Under the pieces are notes generated by a model, which ran no database searches, was not told where the DNA came from, and worked only from the letters and a program-made list of their open reading frames with translations. From the NCBI GenBank assembly GCA_045125655.1, contig JBGVNP010000037.1, forward strand, positions 1 through 9,930: a stretch of DNA of 9,930 nucleotides. The letters run 5' to 3'. The stretch comes from RGIG4608 sp045125655 (GTDB lineage: Bacteria > Bacillota > Clostridia > Oscillospirales > CAG-272). A program made the position numbers and the translations under genes. Position 1 is the first letter of the stretch. Each line of letters starts with the position of its first letter. Shown here one piece after another: positions 1 to 6,462 of the stretch.

Positions 1-7
1 CGCGCGT

Positions 8-99
8 TGTCATTCTGGAGCTGCCCTTGTGTCCGTACCGAGATTCTATCGGTCGCTTATGCTCCCTCCAGAATGACACAAGGGCGCGATAGAATCTCG
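8..99. repeat. Three interlocked inverted repeats (A-B-C / A'-B'-C')
   Basis: Three perfect inverted-repeat pairs lie within about 90 bases: A 8-20 (TGTCATTCTGGAG) with 66-78; B 23-33 (GCCCTTGTGTC) with 75-85; C 39-51 (CGAGATTCTATCG) with 87-99. The right arms come in the same order as the left arms, not mirrored, so the pairs interlock and cannot all form in one simple hairpin. A' and B' share four bases (75-78). One reading is a short interspersed repeat whose ends are A and C', containing an inverted copy of itself (C ... A') flanked by B/B'. No coding potential is seen. The pairing is read directly; the origin is inferred. Confidence 0.75.
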
Positions 100-161
100 C
101 GCGGAACGATTTGCGCGGAGTCTTGCTAAATCAGCACAAACTATATGGCTATTGCGCGAAG

Positions 162-267
162 CTGATTAAAAAGCTTTTTGGTTCTTTTTCTCGAAAAAGA
201 ACATTTATCCTAACATAAACTAACTTTTTAAACAGCTAGACAAATCAAAATTTGAAAATTTTGCAAT
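162..267 (-). repeat. Post-terminator repeat element, left copy
   Basis: Read on the minus strand, just beyond the terminator of the acetyltransferase gene, this segment carries colinear boxes that recur at 9550-9652: ATTGC (267-263), TTCAAATTTTGATTTGTC (256-239), AAGTTAGTTTA (226-216), AAATGT (206-201), a hairpin (202-181) and TTAATCAG (169-162). The two copies have nearly equal length (106 and 103 bases) and identical box order. The hairpin is GTTCTTTTTC/GAAAAAGAAC with a tiny loop, and its arms differ from those of the right copy. Box identity is read directly; that this is a repeat family is inferred from two copies. Function is unknown. Confidence 0.75.
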
Positions 268-268
268 C

Positions 269-301
269 AAAAAACACGGGCAGTATTGCCCGTGTTTTTT
301 T
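269..301 (-). terminator. Bidirectional Rho-independent terminator
   Basis: A 13-bp perfect stem (269-281 with 288-300, core CACGGGC/GCCCGTG) has a 6-base loop and A/T runs on both sides, so it can terminate in either direction. It begins 7 bases beyond the acetyltransferase stop codon and ends the minus-strand aspartate kinase-acetyltransferase transcript. It may also block transcription entering from the left. Confidence 0.92.
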
Positions 302-307
302 GATATA

Positions 308-757
308 TTACAGTTTTTTTCTATAAACGCGCGTGCTTTCGCCCTCAATATCCTTCATATCTGCAAAAAATTCATAGCCGTATTTTTCATAAAGTCCGAC
401 ATGATTTGTTGAGATATGAGTATATTCTGCGCCTTCATTTTTAGCCAAAAGCTCGGCGTGAGCAAGAAGCTCTCCGCAATGGCGGTGTCCGCGGTGTTCG
501 GGAAAGGTGTATATCCAACCTATCCAAGGGGTGAGGACGGTCGGCTGAACGTCATCAATCTCTGCAAGAGTGCAAAAGGATACAAGCTCGTCGCCGTTTG
601 TTAGAAGAAGGACTCTTGCTCCTTTGCCAACAAGCTCTTGAAGCTTATTTTCTTTCAAGAGGCAGTGGAGAAACGCCCCCGCTCCCCAATCGCATTTTTC
701 TATTTGTGCAAGCCAATGGTCCTTATTCTGTGATTCAAAGAAATTTATTATCTGCAT
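308..757 (-). CDS. GNAT-family N-acetyltransferase
   Basis: A 149-residue protein with the GNAT fold, expected to transfer an acetyl group from acetyl-CoA to an amine. The acetyl-CoA pyrophosphate-binding motif A is visible as HRGHRHCGELL (residues 88-98, the R-x-x-G-x-G/A pattern with a Cys before the last Gly), after a beta strand WIGWIYTFPE (79-87). The C-terminal GLYEKYGYEF (121-130) is the usual motif B region. There are no signal peptide or membrane segments, so it should be cytoplasmic. The start ATG (757-755) shares its A with the stop codon of the upstream aspartate kinase (TAATG), and no good Shine-Dalgarno is visible, so translation probably depends on coupling. Substrate cannot be told from sequence; co-transcription with aspartate kinase does not by itself imply an amino-acid substrate. 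The family call is firm, the specific role unknown. Confidence 0.85.
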   Translation of the reverse strand: MQIINFFESQNKDHWLAQIEKCDWGAGAFLHCLLKENKLQELVGKGARVLLLTNGDELVSFCTLAEIDDVQPTVLTPWIGWIYTFPEHRGHRHCGELLAHAELLAKNEGAEYTHISTNHVGLYEKYGYEFFADMKDIEGESTRVYRKKL

Positions 758-2073
758 TATTTTACAAATTCGTTATATATTGCCTGTATGGTTTTTTCGT
801 AGTCCTGCTCATAGACCGCAATCACGATATTAAGCTCACTTGCGCCCTGGTCGATCATACGAACGTTTACGTCCGCATTGGAGATGGCGGAGAAAACTCT
901 TGCCGCAGTACCCTTGCTTTCCTTCATTCCGCGACCAACCACGGCAACGAGGGCAAGACCTGTATCAACGGTGATGTTATCGGCATCGGTTGCCTTGTGA
1001 AGCTCGGGGAGAAATTCGTCAATTTTGGCATTAAGCTCTGCCGTGCTTACGATATGGCTCATTAAGTCGATACCCGAAGCCAGATGCTCGGTGTGTATAC
1101 CGTAATGGTCAAGGCATTTGAATACTCTTGCAGCAAATCCAAATTCGCCGCCCATGTGGTTCTTTTCAATATTTATTACCGAAAATCCCTTTTTGCCCGC
1201 GATACCCGTAACGATATTGCTACTGTCATTTTCGGAGGTGGCGGGAACGATCATCGTGCCCTTATCCTCGGGATGATTTGTGTTTTTGATGTTTATTGCA
1301 ATGCCTTCCTTCTGAACGGGGAAAATGGAGTCCTCGTGCAGCACTGTTGCACCGTTATAGGAAAGCTCGCGAAGCTCTCTGTAGGTGATAACGGAGATGG
1401 GGCAGGGACCGTCAACTACTCTCGGATCTGCCATAAGGAAGCCCGAAACGTCCGTCCAGTTTTCATAGAGATCCGCGCTCACGGCACGCGCAACAATCGA
1501 GCCGGTGATATCCGAGCCGCCGCGTGAAAAAGTTTTGATCGTTCCGTTGGGCATCGAGCCGTAAAAGCCGGGGATCACCGCATTTTTGTGCTTGGAAAGC
1601 TCCTCTTTCATGGCGGAGTTTGTCTTTTCCTCGTCAAACGTTCCGTTATCCTTAAAGAAAATAACGTTCTCTGCATCTATAAAATCAAAGCCGAGATATT
1701 TTGCAAGTATCATACTGTTGAGATACTCACCGCGGCTTGCGGCATAGTCGCGACCCGAACGCGCCATCATTGCGTTCTTTATATATTCAAGCTCGCCCGT
1801 TATGTCCCAATCAATTTCAAGACCGTTGATGATGTCGGTATATCTATTTACAATATTATTATAATATTCGGTTATATCCTCGCGATTTTTGATCATATTG
1901 TAGCAGTTATAAAGCATATCAGTGACCTTTACGTCGTCACCGTCGCGCTTTCCGGGTGCGGAAGCCACTACGTAGCGGCGCGCAGGGTCAGCTTTTACGA
2001 TTTCTGCTACCTTTCTAAAATGCTCGGCGTCCGCCAAGGATGAGCCGCCGAATTTAACTACCTTTAATTGCAT
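757..2073 (-). CDS. lysC: Aspartate kinase (YclM-like, single polypeptide)
   Basis: Aspartate kinase phosphorylates L-aspartate with ATP, the first committed step to lysine (and diaminopimelate for peptidoglycan), threonine and methionine. The 438-residue protein has the N-terminal amino-acid kinase domain with KFGGSS (7-12), VVASAPGK (35-42) and the substrate/nucleotide motif SRGGSD (183-188), followed by two C-terminal ACT regulatory modules (about 297-360 and 374-438), so end-product feedback control is expected. It resembles the Bacillus YclM/ThrD type more than the LysC type with an internal beta-subunit start, so the symbol is approximate. The start ATG (2073-2071) is preceded by AAAGGAG (2087-2081) at 7 bases. 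It is the first gene of a two-gene operon with the acetyltransferase. No lysine riboswitch is visible: the predicted leader is only about 80 bases. Which end product inhibits it cannot be judged here. Confidence 0.93.
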   Translation of the reverse strand: MQLKVVKFGGSSLADAEHFRKVAEIVKADPARRYVVASAPGKRDGDDVKVTDMLYNCYNMIKNREDITEYYNNIVNRYTDIINGLEIDWDITGELEYIKNAMMARSGRDYAASRGEYLNSMILAKYLGFDFIDAENVIFFKDNGTFDEEKTNSAMKEELSKHKNAVIPGFYGSMPNGTIKTFSRGGSDITGSIVARAVSADLYENWTDVSGFLMADPRVVDGPCPISVITYRELRELSYNGATVLHEDSIFPVQKEGIAINIKNTNHPEDKGTMIVPATSENDSSNIVTGIAGKKGFSVINIEKNHMGGEFGFAARVFKCLDHYGIHTEHLASGIDLMSHIVSTAELNAKIDEFLPELHKATDADNITVDTGLALVAVVGRGMKESKGTAARVFSAISNADVNVRMIDQGASELNIVIAVYEQDYEKTIQAIYNEFVK

Positions 2074-2160
2074 CGTTTTTCTCCTTTCCGACCTGCGCTC
2101 TCAGTAATATAATATGCCGAAGGCGCGCTCCGTGTCAGAATTTATCGAATAATCCAAATC

Positions 2161-2189
2161 ATTGTATCACAAAAATAGCTATAAGTAAA
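2161..2189 (-). promoter_or_regulatory. Predicted sigma-A promoter of the aspartate kinase operon
   Basis: On the minus strand, TTTACT (2189-2184) and TACAAT (2166-2161) are separated by 17 bases, and a TGA precedes the -10 box, giving an extended -10. The predicted start is about 80 bases upstream of the aspartate kinase ATG. The -35 box matches consensus at four of six positions, so the extended -10 carries much of the support. Confidence 0.55.
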
Positions 2190-2206
2190 TAGAAATTTTA
2201 AAAATT

Positions 2207-2248
2207 GCGCTCCGTTTGACAATATTTGCTTATTTGGAGCGTTATAAT
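2207..2248 (+). promoter_or_regulatory. spoIIGA-sigE promoter with 21-bp spacing, likely Spo0A-activated
   Basis: A perfect TTGACA (2216-2221) and a perfect TATAAT (2243-2248) are 21 bases apart, too far for ordinary sigma-A recognition; no better -35 sits at 16-18 bases. The B. subtilis spoIIG promoter is known for a similarly stretched spacer (22 bp) and activation by phosphorylated Spo0A bound over the -35. Here TTTGACA (2215-2221) is one mismatch from a reversed 0A box (TTCGACA), and TATCGAA (2143-2149) is one mismatch from TGTCGAA. The arms CGCTCC (2208-2213) and GGAGCG (2236-2241) form an inverted repeat around the -35. The boxes are seen; Spo0A control is inferred. Confidence 0.6.
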
Positions 2249-2278
2249 TAGATAAGTTTATTGCATTGGAGAAAAGCT

Positions 2279-3139
2279 ATGGCAGTTTACGGAGATCTGT
2301 TTTTCCTTATAAATTTCAGCATGGACTTTCTTTGCTTTTATCTTTCGTGTCTTATTTTGCACAGAAGCTTTCCGTATGGAAGGGCATTGCTGTCATCTGT
2401 CATCGGGGGAGTTTATTCTGTTCTTGCGCTCTTTATAAGTGTGAACAGTGCGCTTTCGTTCGTTATAGATGCCACCGTTCTTATTTTGATGTGCATAATA
2501 GTATATATGAATAGAAAAACAACGCTTTGGCAAATGGCAAAATGCGTGGGAGTGTATTTTTTGGCATCGGCATTACTTGGAGGAGTGATGACCGCACTCT
2601 TTTCACTATTTAACGGCATAGATGAATTTGCAGAGGGCTTTGGCATACAGGACGGGATTGAGGTGTGGATATTCGCGCTTTTGGCACTTGTCAGCAGCGG
2701 AATCACTCTTGGTGGAGGACGCGCGCTTCGCTCGTCATCCGTTCAAAAGGAGGCGGTAGTGAGGATAAAAAGCGATAGAGGAGAATCGAGGTTCAAGGCA
2801 CTTGTCGACAGTGGAAATCTTGCGCGCGAGCCGATTAGCGGTAGGGCGGTTATTTTTGCCGAGCTCGATGCTTGTAGGGGCGCTTTAGATGATGAGGTTT
2901 ACTTCTATTTAAAATCTGCAAATGATATTGCAGATATGCCCGCCTCACTTGCATCAAAAATAAGATTTATACCGAGCGTTAGCGTGGGTGGAAGCGCGCT
3001 TTTGCCTGCGATGAGATTCAAAAGAACGTTTATTATCTGTGGAAAAATGCAAAAGGAGACGGATGCCTACATAGCTTTTATCACTGACGGTTCGCTTGGT
3101 GAGCGTCAAGGAATAATTTCAAACGAATTGATTATTTAA
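2279..3139 (+). CDS. spoIIGA: Sigma-E processing membrane protease SpoIIGA
   Basis: SpoIIGA is the sporulation-specific membrane aspartic protease that cleaves the pro-sequence from sigma E in the mother cell after asymmetric division. The 286-residue protein begins with about five hydrophobic helices (roughly residues 5-25, 34-54, 60-77, 88-110 and 129-146), followed by a soluble protease domain containing LVDSGN (175-180), where Asp177 is the expected catalytic residue (D-S/T-G signature). The opening MAVYGDLFFLINFSMDF is typical of the family. I chose ATG 2279 because GGAG (2267-2270) lies 8 bases upstream; an in-frame TTG at 2261 would add six residues, place the GGAG inside the gene and lack its own ribosome site. 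It is slightly shorter than the Bacillus protein (about 309 residues). Its immediate neighbour is its substrate, sigE, as in other spore formers. Confidence 0.93.
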   Translation: MAVYGDLFFLINFSMDFLCFYLSCLILHRSFPYGRALLSSVIGGVYSVLALFISVNSALSFVIDATVLILMCIIVYMNRKTTLWQMAKCVGVYFLASALLGGVMTALFSLFNGIDEFAEGFGIQDGIEVWIFALLALVSSGITLGGGRALRSSSVQKEAVVRIKSDRGESRFKALVDSGNLAREPISGRAVIFAELDACRGALDDEVYFYLKSANDIADMPASLASKIRFIPSVSVGGSALLPAMRFKRTFIICGKMQKETDAYIAFITDGSLGERQGIISNELII

Positions 3140-3153
3140 TGGGGGAATATATT

Positions 3154-3924
3154 TTGAAAAAGAATAAGTTTACCGTGTTTTTTCGCGGTGCGTTCAGGTG
3201 GCTTCGAGAGGGTATATGTGCGATAAAGCTATCAATAAAGCTCTTGGTGGCAAAAATACTTTCAAAGGGAGCAAGGGAAGGAGTATATTATGTCAACGGA
3301 CCGGATACACTGCCACCGCCGCTCAGTAAAGAGGAGGAGGCGGAATGCGTTGAAAATCTCGCCATAGATCCGAGGGCGCGCGATCTTTTGATAGAGCATA
3401 ATTTGCGCCTTGTAGTATATATTGCAAAGAGATTTGAAAGCACGGGAATAGGCATAGAGGACCTTGTGTCCATAGGAACGATAGGTCTTATCAAGGCGAT
3501 AAACACGTTCCGAGCGGACAAAAATATCCGCCTTGCGACCTATTCCTCACGATGTATAGAAAATGAGATACTGATGTATATAAGAAAAAATTCACAGTCG
3601 CGCGGTGATGTGTCGATAGACGAGCCGTTGAATGTGGATTGGGATGGAAATGAGCTTCTTCTTTCCGATGTGCTTGGGAGTGAGGAGGACGGCGTTGCAT
3701 ATGAGCTTGAGCAGGCAGAGGAGAGAAGGGTGATAAGGGAGGCAGTTGAACGTCTTGGGGAGCGTGAGCGACTTATAATCGAGATGCGCTACGGACTGTT
3801 TGGCAGAAAAGAAATGACACAGAAGGATGTGGCTGACCGTCTGGGAATATCGCAGTCCTACATATCACGTCTTGAAAAAAAGATAATTTCCGATCTTCGC
3901 GCCGATATAGAAAATAAAATTTAA
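3154..3924 (+). CDS. sigE: RNA polymerase sporulation sigma factor, pro-sigma E
   Basis: Sigma E directs early mother-cell transcription during sporulation. The protein carries the near-invariant LPPPLSKEEE after the pro-sequence, sigma region 2 (LIEHNLRLVVYIAKRF through IEDLVSIGTIGLIKAINTF, about residues 79-119), the SigE-typical DEPLNVDWDGNELLLSDVLG stretch (156-175) and the region 4 helix-turn-helix TQKDVADRLGISQSYISRL (222-240). I prefer the TTG start at 3154: GGGGG (3141-3145) is 8 bases upstream and the product then opens MKKNKF, like Bacillus MKKLKL. The alternative ATG at 3139 overlaps the spoIIGA stop (TAATG), lacks a close ribosome site and adds five residues. The segment before VYYVNG is about 43 residues, some 18 longer than in B. 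subtilis. sigG, which follows sigE in Bacillus, is absent here. No clear terminator follows. Confidence 0.94.
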   Translation: MKKNKFTVFFRGAFRWLREGICAIKLSIKLLVAKILSKGAREGVYYVNGPDTLPPPLSKEEEAECVENLAIDPRARDLLIEHNLRLVVYIAKRFESTGIGIEDLVSIGTIGLIKAINTFRADKNIRLATYSSRCIENEILMYIRKNSQSRGDVSIDEPLNVDWDGNELLLSDVLGSEEDGVAYELEQAEERRVIREAVERLGERERLIIEMRYGLFGRKEMTQKDVADRLGISQSYISRLEKKIISDLRADIENKI

Positions 3925-3952
3925 GAAAATTCAAAAAAATTCAAAAAAACTA

Positions 3953-3981
3953 TTGCAAAATGTGTTTAATTGTGTTATAAT
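3953..3981 (+). promoter_or_regulatory. Strong sigma-A promoter of rpmE
   Basis: TTGCAA (3953-3958) is followed after 17 bases by a perfect TATAAT (3976-3981), with TGT just before it giving an extended -10. It sits in the sigE-rpmE gap, so rpmE is probably transcribed independently of sporulation. The predicted leader is about 40 bases. Confidence 0.8.
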
Positions 3982-4027
3982 CATATGCAATGTGAAGAAT
4001 TTTGCTAAAAAGTGAGGTGTAAATAAA

Positions 4028-4237
4028 ATGAAGACAGGTATCCATCCTAAGTACGAAGAAGTTACAATTAAGTGTGCTTGTGGTGAGACAGTTACAACAA
4101 AGTCCACAAAGGGCGGAGAAGTAAGAGTTGAAATTTGCTCTAAATGTCATCCTTTCTTTACCGGTAAGCAGAAATTTGTTGATGCAGGCGGTAGAGTTGA
4201 TAAGTTCAAGAAGAGATTGCAGGCAAGTGCAAGATAA
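4028..4237 (+). CDS. rpmE: 50S ribosomal protein L31, zinc-binding form
   Basis: L31 is a small protein of the large ribosomal subunit that helps bridge it to the small subunit. The 69-residue length is normal. It opens with the family signature MKTGIHPKY and has four cysteines at 16, 18, 37 and 40 (CAC ... CSKC), the zinc ligands that mark the C+ (zinc-dependent) form, followed by HPFFTGKQKFVDAGGRVDKF. The start ATG is preceded by GAGGTG (4014-4019) at 8 bases. It has its own promoter and is followed by a strong hairpin, so it is probably mostly a single-gene transcript. In zinc limitation many bacteria replace this form with a cysteine-less paralogue, but no such gene or Zur-like operator is evident here. 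Confidence 0.97.
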   Translation: MKTGIHPKYEEVTIKCACGETVTTKSTKGGEVRVEICSKCHPFFTGKQKFVDAGGRVDKFKKRLQASAR

Positions 4238-4273
4238 TTCTGAATTTATACAATTTAGTACATTCGCAACTAC

Positions 4274-4320
4274 GGGCAAGCTATGCGTTTTAGCGCATAC
4301 TTGCCCTTATTGTGTTTTTT
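4274..4320 (+). terminator. rpmE terminator, directly upstream of murI
   Basis: GGGCAAG (4274-4280) pairs with CTTGCCC (4300-4306), and TATGCG (4282-4287) with CGCATA (4294-4299), with one bulged C (4281) and a 6-base loop. A T-rich tail ends in TTTTTT (4315-4320). The murI ribosome site GAGGTG starts at the next base, so murI expression must come from read-through or an unseen promoter. Confidence 0.88.
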
Positions 4321-4331
4321 GAGGTGCTTTT

Positions 4332-5126
4332 ATGAATAAATCGTGCTTGCCCGTTGCGGTCTTTGATTCGGGACTCGGCGGAATAAGTGTATTAAAGGAG
4401 CTTGTGAAGCTCCTTCCTAACGAAAATTTCATATATTACGGTGACACAGCAAACGCTCCCTACGGAGTTAAGAGCGCGGACGAGGTGAAGCAACTAACGT
4501 TTTCGGTATATGAGCGCTTGAGGACAGAGGGAGTTAAAGCATTCGTAATTGCTTGCAACACTGCAACGAGCGTTGCGGCGGCAGAACTGCGAGAAAAATA
4601 TCCCGATGATATAATCATAGGTGTTGAGCCCGCCTTAAAGCCTGCGGCAAGCTGCAAGGAGCATCCCACGGTTGCGGTACTTGCTACTCCTCTTACCTTG
4701 AAGGAAGCAAAGTTTGCCCGTCTGCTTGAGAGATTTGGTGAGAGCGCGAGAGTTATTCCGTTTGCGTGTGCAGGACTTGTTGAGTTCGTTGAGCGTGGAG
4801 AAACAAGCGGAGAGGGACTTGATGCCTTTCTCGGTGAGCTTTTTGCTCCTCTTATGAACGAAAAGCTCGATGCGGTCGTTCTCGGTTGCACTCATTATCC
4901 TCTCGTTAAGAGTGCCATATCCAAGGCGCTCGGAGATGGGGTCTTACTCTTTGACGGCAGTGAGGGTACGGCTCGTGAAACCAAAAGACGCCTTGAAAAT
5001 GCAGGACTTTTGAATAACGCTTGCGAAAAAGGTAGCGTAATTTTTATTGATTCATCACATCCTAATAAAGAAGATGCAGGCAAATCCTTGCTTGCGAAAT
5101 TTGGAGGTGAATATATATGCAGTTAA
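4332..5126 (+). CDS. murI: Glutamate racemase
   Basis: MurI interconverts L- and D-glutamate; D-glutamate is added to UDP-MurNAc-L-Ala in peptidoglycan synthesis in the cytoplasm. The 264-residue length is typical. Family motifs are complete: FDSGLGG (11-17), YYGDTANAPYG (35-45), the first catalytic cysteine in ACNTAT (Cys75) and the second in LGCTHYP (Cys186, with His188). The start ATG follows GAGGTG (4321-4326) at 5 bases. That ribosome site begins immediately after the U-tract of the rpmE terminator, so expression probably relies on incomplete termination; I found no convincing promoter in the 94-base gap. The 3' end overlaps hflX by 10 bases, indicating co-transcription. Confidence 0.96.
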   Translation: MNKSCLPVAVFDSGLGGISVLKELVKLLPNENFIYYGDTANAPYGVKSADEVKQLTFSVYERLRTEGVKAFVIACNTATSVAAAELREKYPDDIIIGVEPALKPAASCKEHPTVAVLATPLTLKEAKFARLLERFGESARVIPFACAGLVEFVERGETSGEGLDAFLGELFAPLMNEKLDAVVLGCTHYPLVKSAISKALGDGVLLFDGSEGTARETKRRLENAGLLNNACEKGSVIFIDSSHPNKEDAGKSLLAKFGGEYICS

Positions 5127-6436
5127 ATTTTAATAAAGATTCACAGGACTATATATCAAAGGCAATCCTTGTCGGTATAGTGACAAAGGAAAATAATGCC
5201 GAAGAGGTCGAAAAGGAGCTTGACGAGCTTGCAAGGCTTCTTGACACCGCGGGCGGAGAGGAGTTTGCCCGTCTTGTTCAGAACAAGGATACCCCCGATC
5301 CTCGCACGGTGATTGGTAGCGGTAAGGTATGGGAATTATCCGAGCTTTGCAGAAATAACGGAGTAAAGCTCGTTATTTTTGATGCGGAGCTTTCCCCTTC
5401 GCAAATCAGAAATCTTGAGGACGATATAGGCGACGGTGTAAGCGTTATTGACCGCTCTATGCTGATTCTTGACATTTTTGCTCTCCACGCGACTACGGGT
5501 GAGGGTAAATTGCAGGTAGAGCTTGCACAGCTCAAATATACTGCACCACGTCTTATAGGTAAGGGCACGGAGCTTTCGCGTCTTGGCGGTGGAATAGGAA
5601 CGAGAGGCCCGGGTGAAAGTAAGCTTGAAAGCGACAGGCGTCATATGAAGCGCCGTATAGTTGCGCTTGAAGGTGAGCTTGCAGAGCTTGAGAAAAACAG
5701 AATGACGATGCGTGCGAGCCGTGATCGAAGCCAGATACCGCAGATAGCGATAGTTGGCTATACGAATGCGGGTAAATCAACGCTTCTCAATACGCTTACC
5801 GATGCGGGAATACTTGCGGAGAACAAGCTCTTTGCGACTCTTGATCCAACTACAAGAAAATTGAAATTGCCGTGCGGTGAGACCGTTCTTCTTACAGACA
5901 CCGTTGGATTTATAAGAAAATTGCCTCACCATCTCGTTAAGGCATTCAGGTCCACGCTTGATGAGGCGGTATATGCCGATATTCTTATGATAGTAATTGA
6001 CGCGCACGATGATGAGGCACGCGCACAGCTTGACGTTACCGAGAGCTTGCTTGCCGAGCTTGGAGCGGCAGGAAAGCCCACAATCTACGTTTATAACAAA
6101 TGTGATTTGGGTATTTCGGCAGAGCTTCCGTCATATATTGCAAGCAACGAGGATCCTAATCGCGTTATTTGTGCTATCTCGGCAAAAAGCGGAGAGGGAA
6201 TTGACGTTCTGCTTGAAAAGATAGAGCAGATAATCCACGCGGGCAAGAGCAGGGTTACCTTTGTTATTCCCAATTCCGAGCAAGCGGCGCTTAACGTTCT
6301 TTATAAAAATGCAACCGTTGAGAGCGTGGAATACGGATACGAGGGCGTGACCGTGGTTGCAACAGTTGACCAGAAGGTACGCGGAATGCTTAAAAAATAT
6401 GACGTTGACAGACCTGATGACGTTGAGAAGTTTTAA
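5117..6436 (+). CDS. hflX: Ribosome-associated GTPase HflX
   Basis: HflX is a GTPase that binds the 50S subunit and is known to split or rescue stalled 70S ribosomes, notably under stress. The 439-residue protein has the HflX N-terminal domain (about 1-165), including DPRTVIGSGK (61-70) and GTRGPGESKLESDRR (161-175), a charged coiled-coil linker (about 176-205) and a GTPase domain: G1 GYTNAGKST (214-222), switch region LFATLDPTTR (238-247), G3 DTVGF (261-265), G4 NKCD (327-330) and G5 SAK (355-357). A short C-terminal domain follows. No key motif is missing. The start ATG lies within the end of murI; GGAGG (5103-5107), 9 bases upstream, is inside murI, which supports translational linkage. 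The next gene is 26 bases downstream. Confidence 0.96.
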   Translation: MQLNFNKDSQDYISKAILVGIVTKENNAEEVEKELDELARLLDTAGGEEFARLVQNKDTPDPRTVIGSGKVWELSELCRNNGVKLVIFDAELSPSQIRNLEDDIGDGVSVIDRSMLILDIFALHATTGEGKLQVELAQLKYTAPRLIGKGTELSRLGGGIGTRGPGESKLESDRRHMKRRIVALEGELAELEKNRMTMRASRDRSQIPQIAIVGYTNAGKSTLLNTLTDAGILAENKLFATLDPTTRKLKLPCGETVLLTDTVGFIRKLPHHLVKAFRSTLDEAVYADILMIVIDAHDDEARAQLDVTESLLAELGAAGKPTIYVYNKCDLGISAELPSYIASNEDPNRVICAISAKSGEGIDVLLEKIEQIIHAGKSRVTFVIPNSEQAALNVLYKNATVESVEYGYEGVTVVATVDQKVRGMLKKYDVDRPDDVEKF

Positions 6437-6462
6437 TAGATAAATCTTGAAAGGAGCAAGCT

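Noticed and set aside
598..2043. Open frames of about 150 codons on the plus strand across the aspartate kinase gene
   Set aside because: They are antisense to a clear aspartate kinase, have no recognisable motifs and lack ribosome sites; reverse-strand openness follows from the codon use of the real gene.
2074..2160. Lysine riboswitch or T-box upstream of the aspartate kinase gene
   Set aside because: The leader from the predicted promoter is only about 80 bases and holds just a small GCC-GAA-GGC hairpin; neither RNA class fits in that length.
3925..3952. Direct repeat of AAATTCAAAAAA after sigE
   Set aside because: Short, low-complexity AT sequence with no hairpin; not a terminator and not clearly meaningful.
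4249..4254. TACAAT as a promoter -10 for murI
   Set aside because: The nearest -35-like TTGCAG (4217-4222) is 26 bases away and the hexamer at the correct spacing (AGTGCA) is poor.
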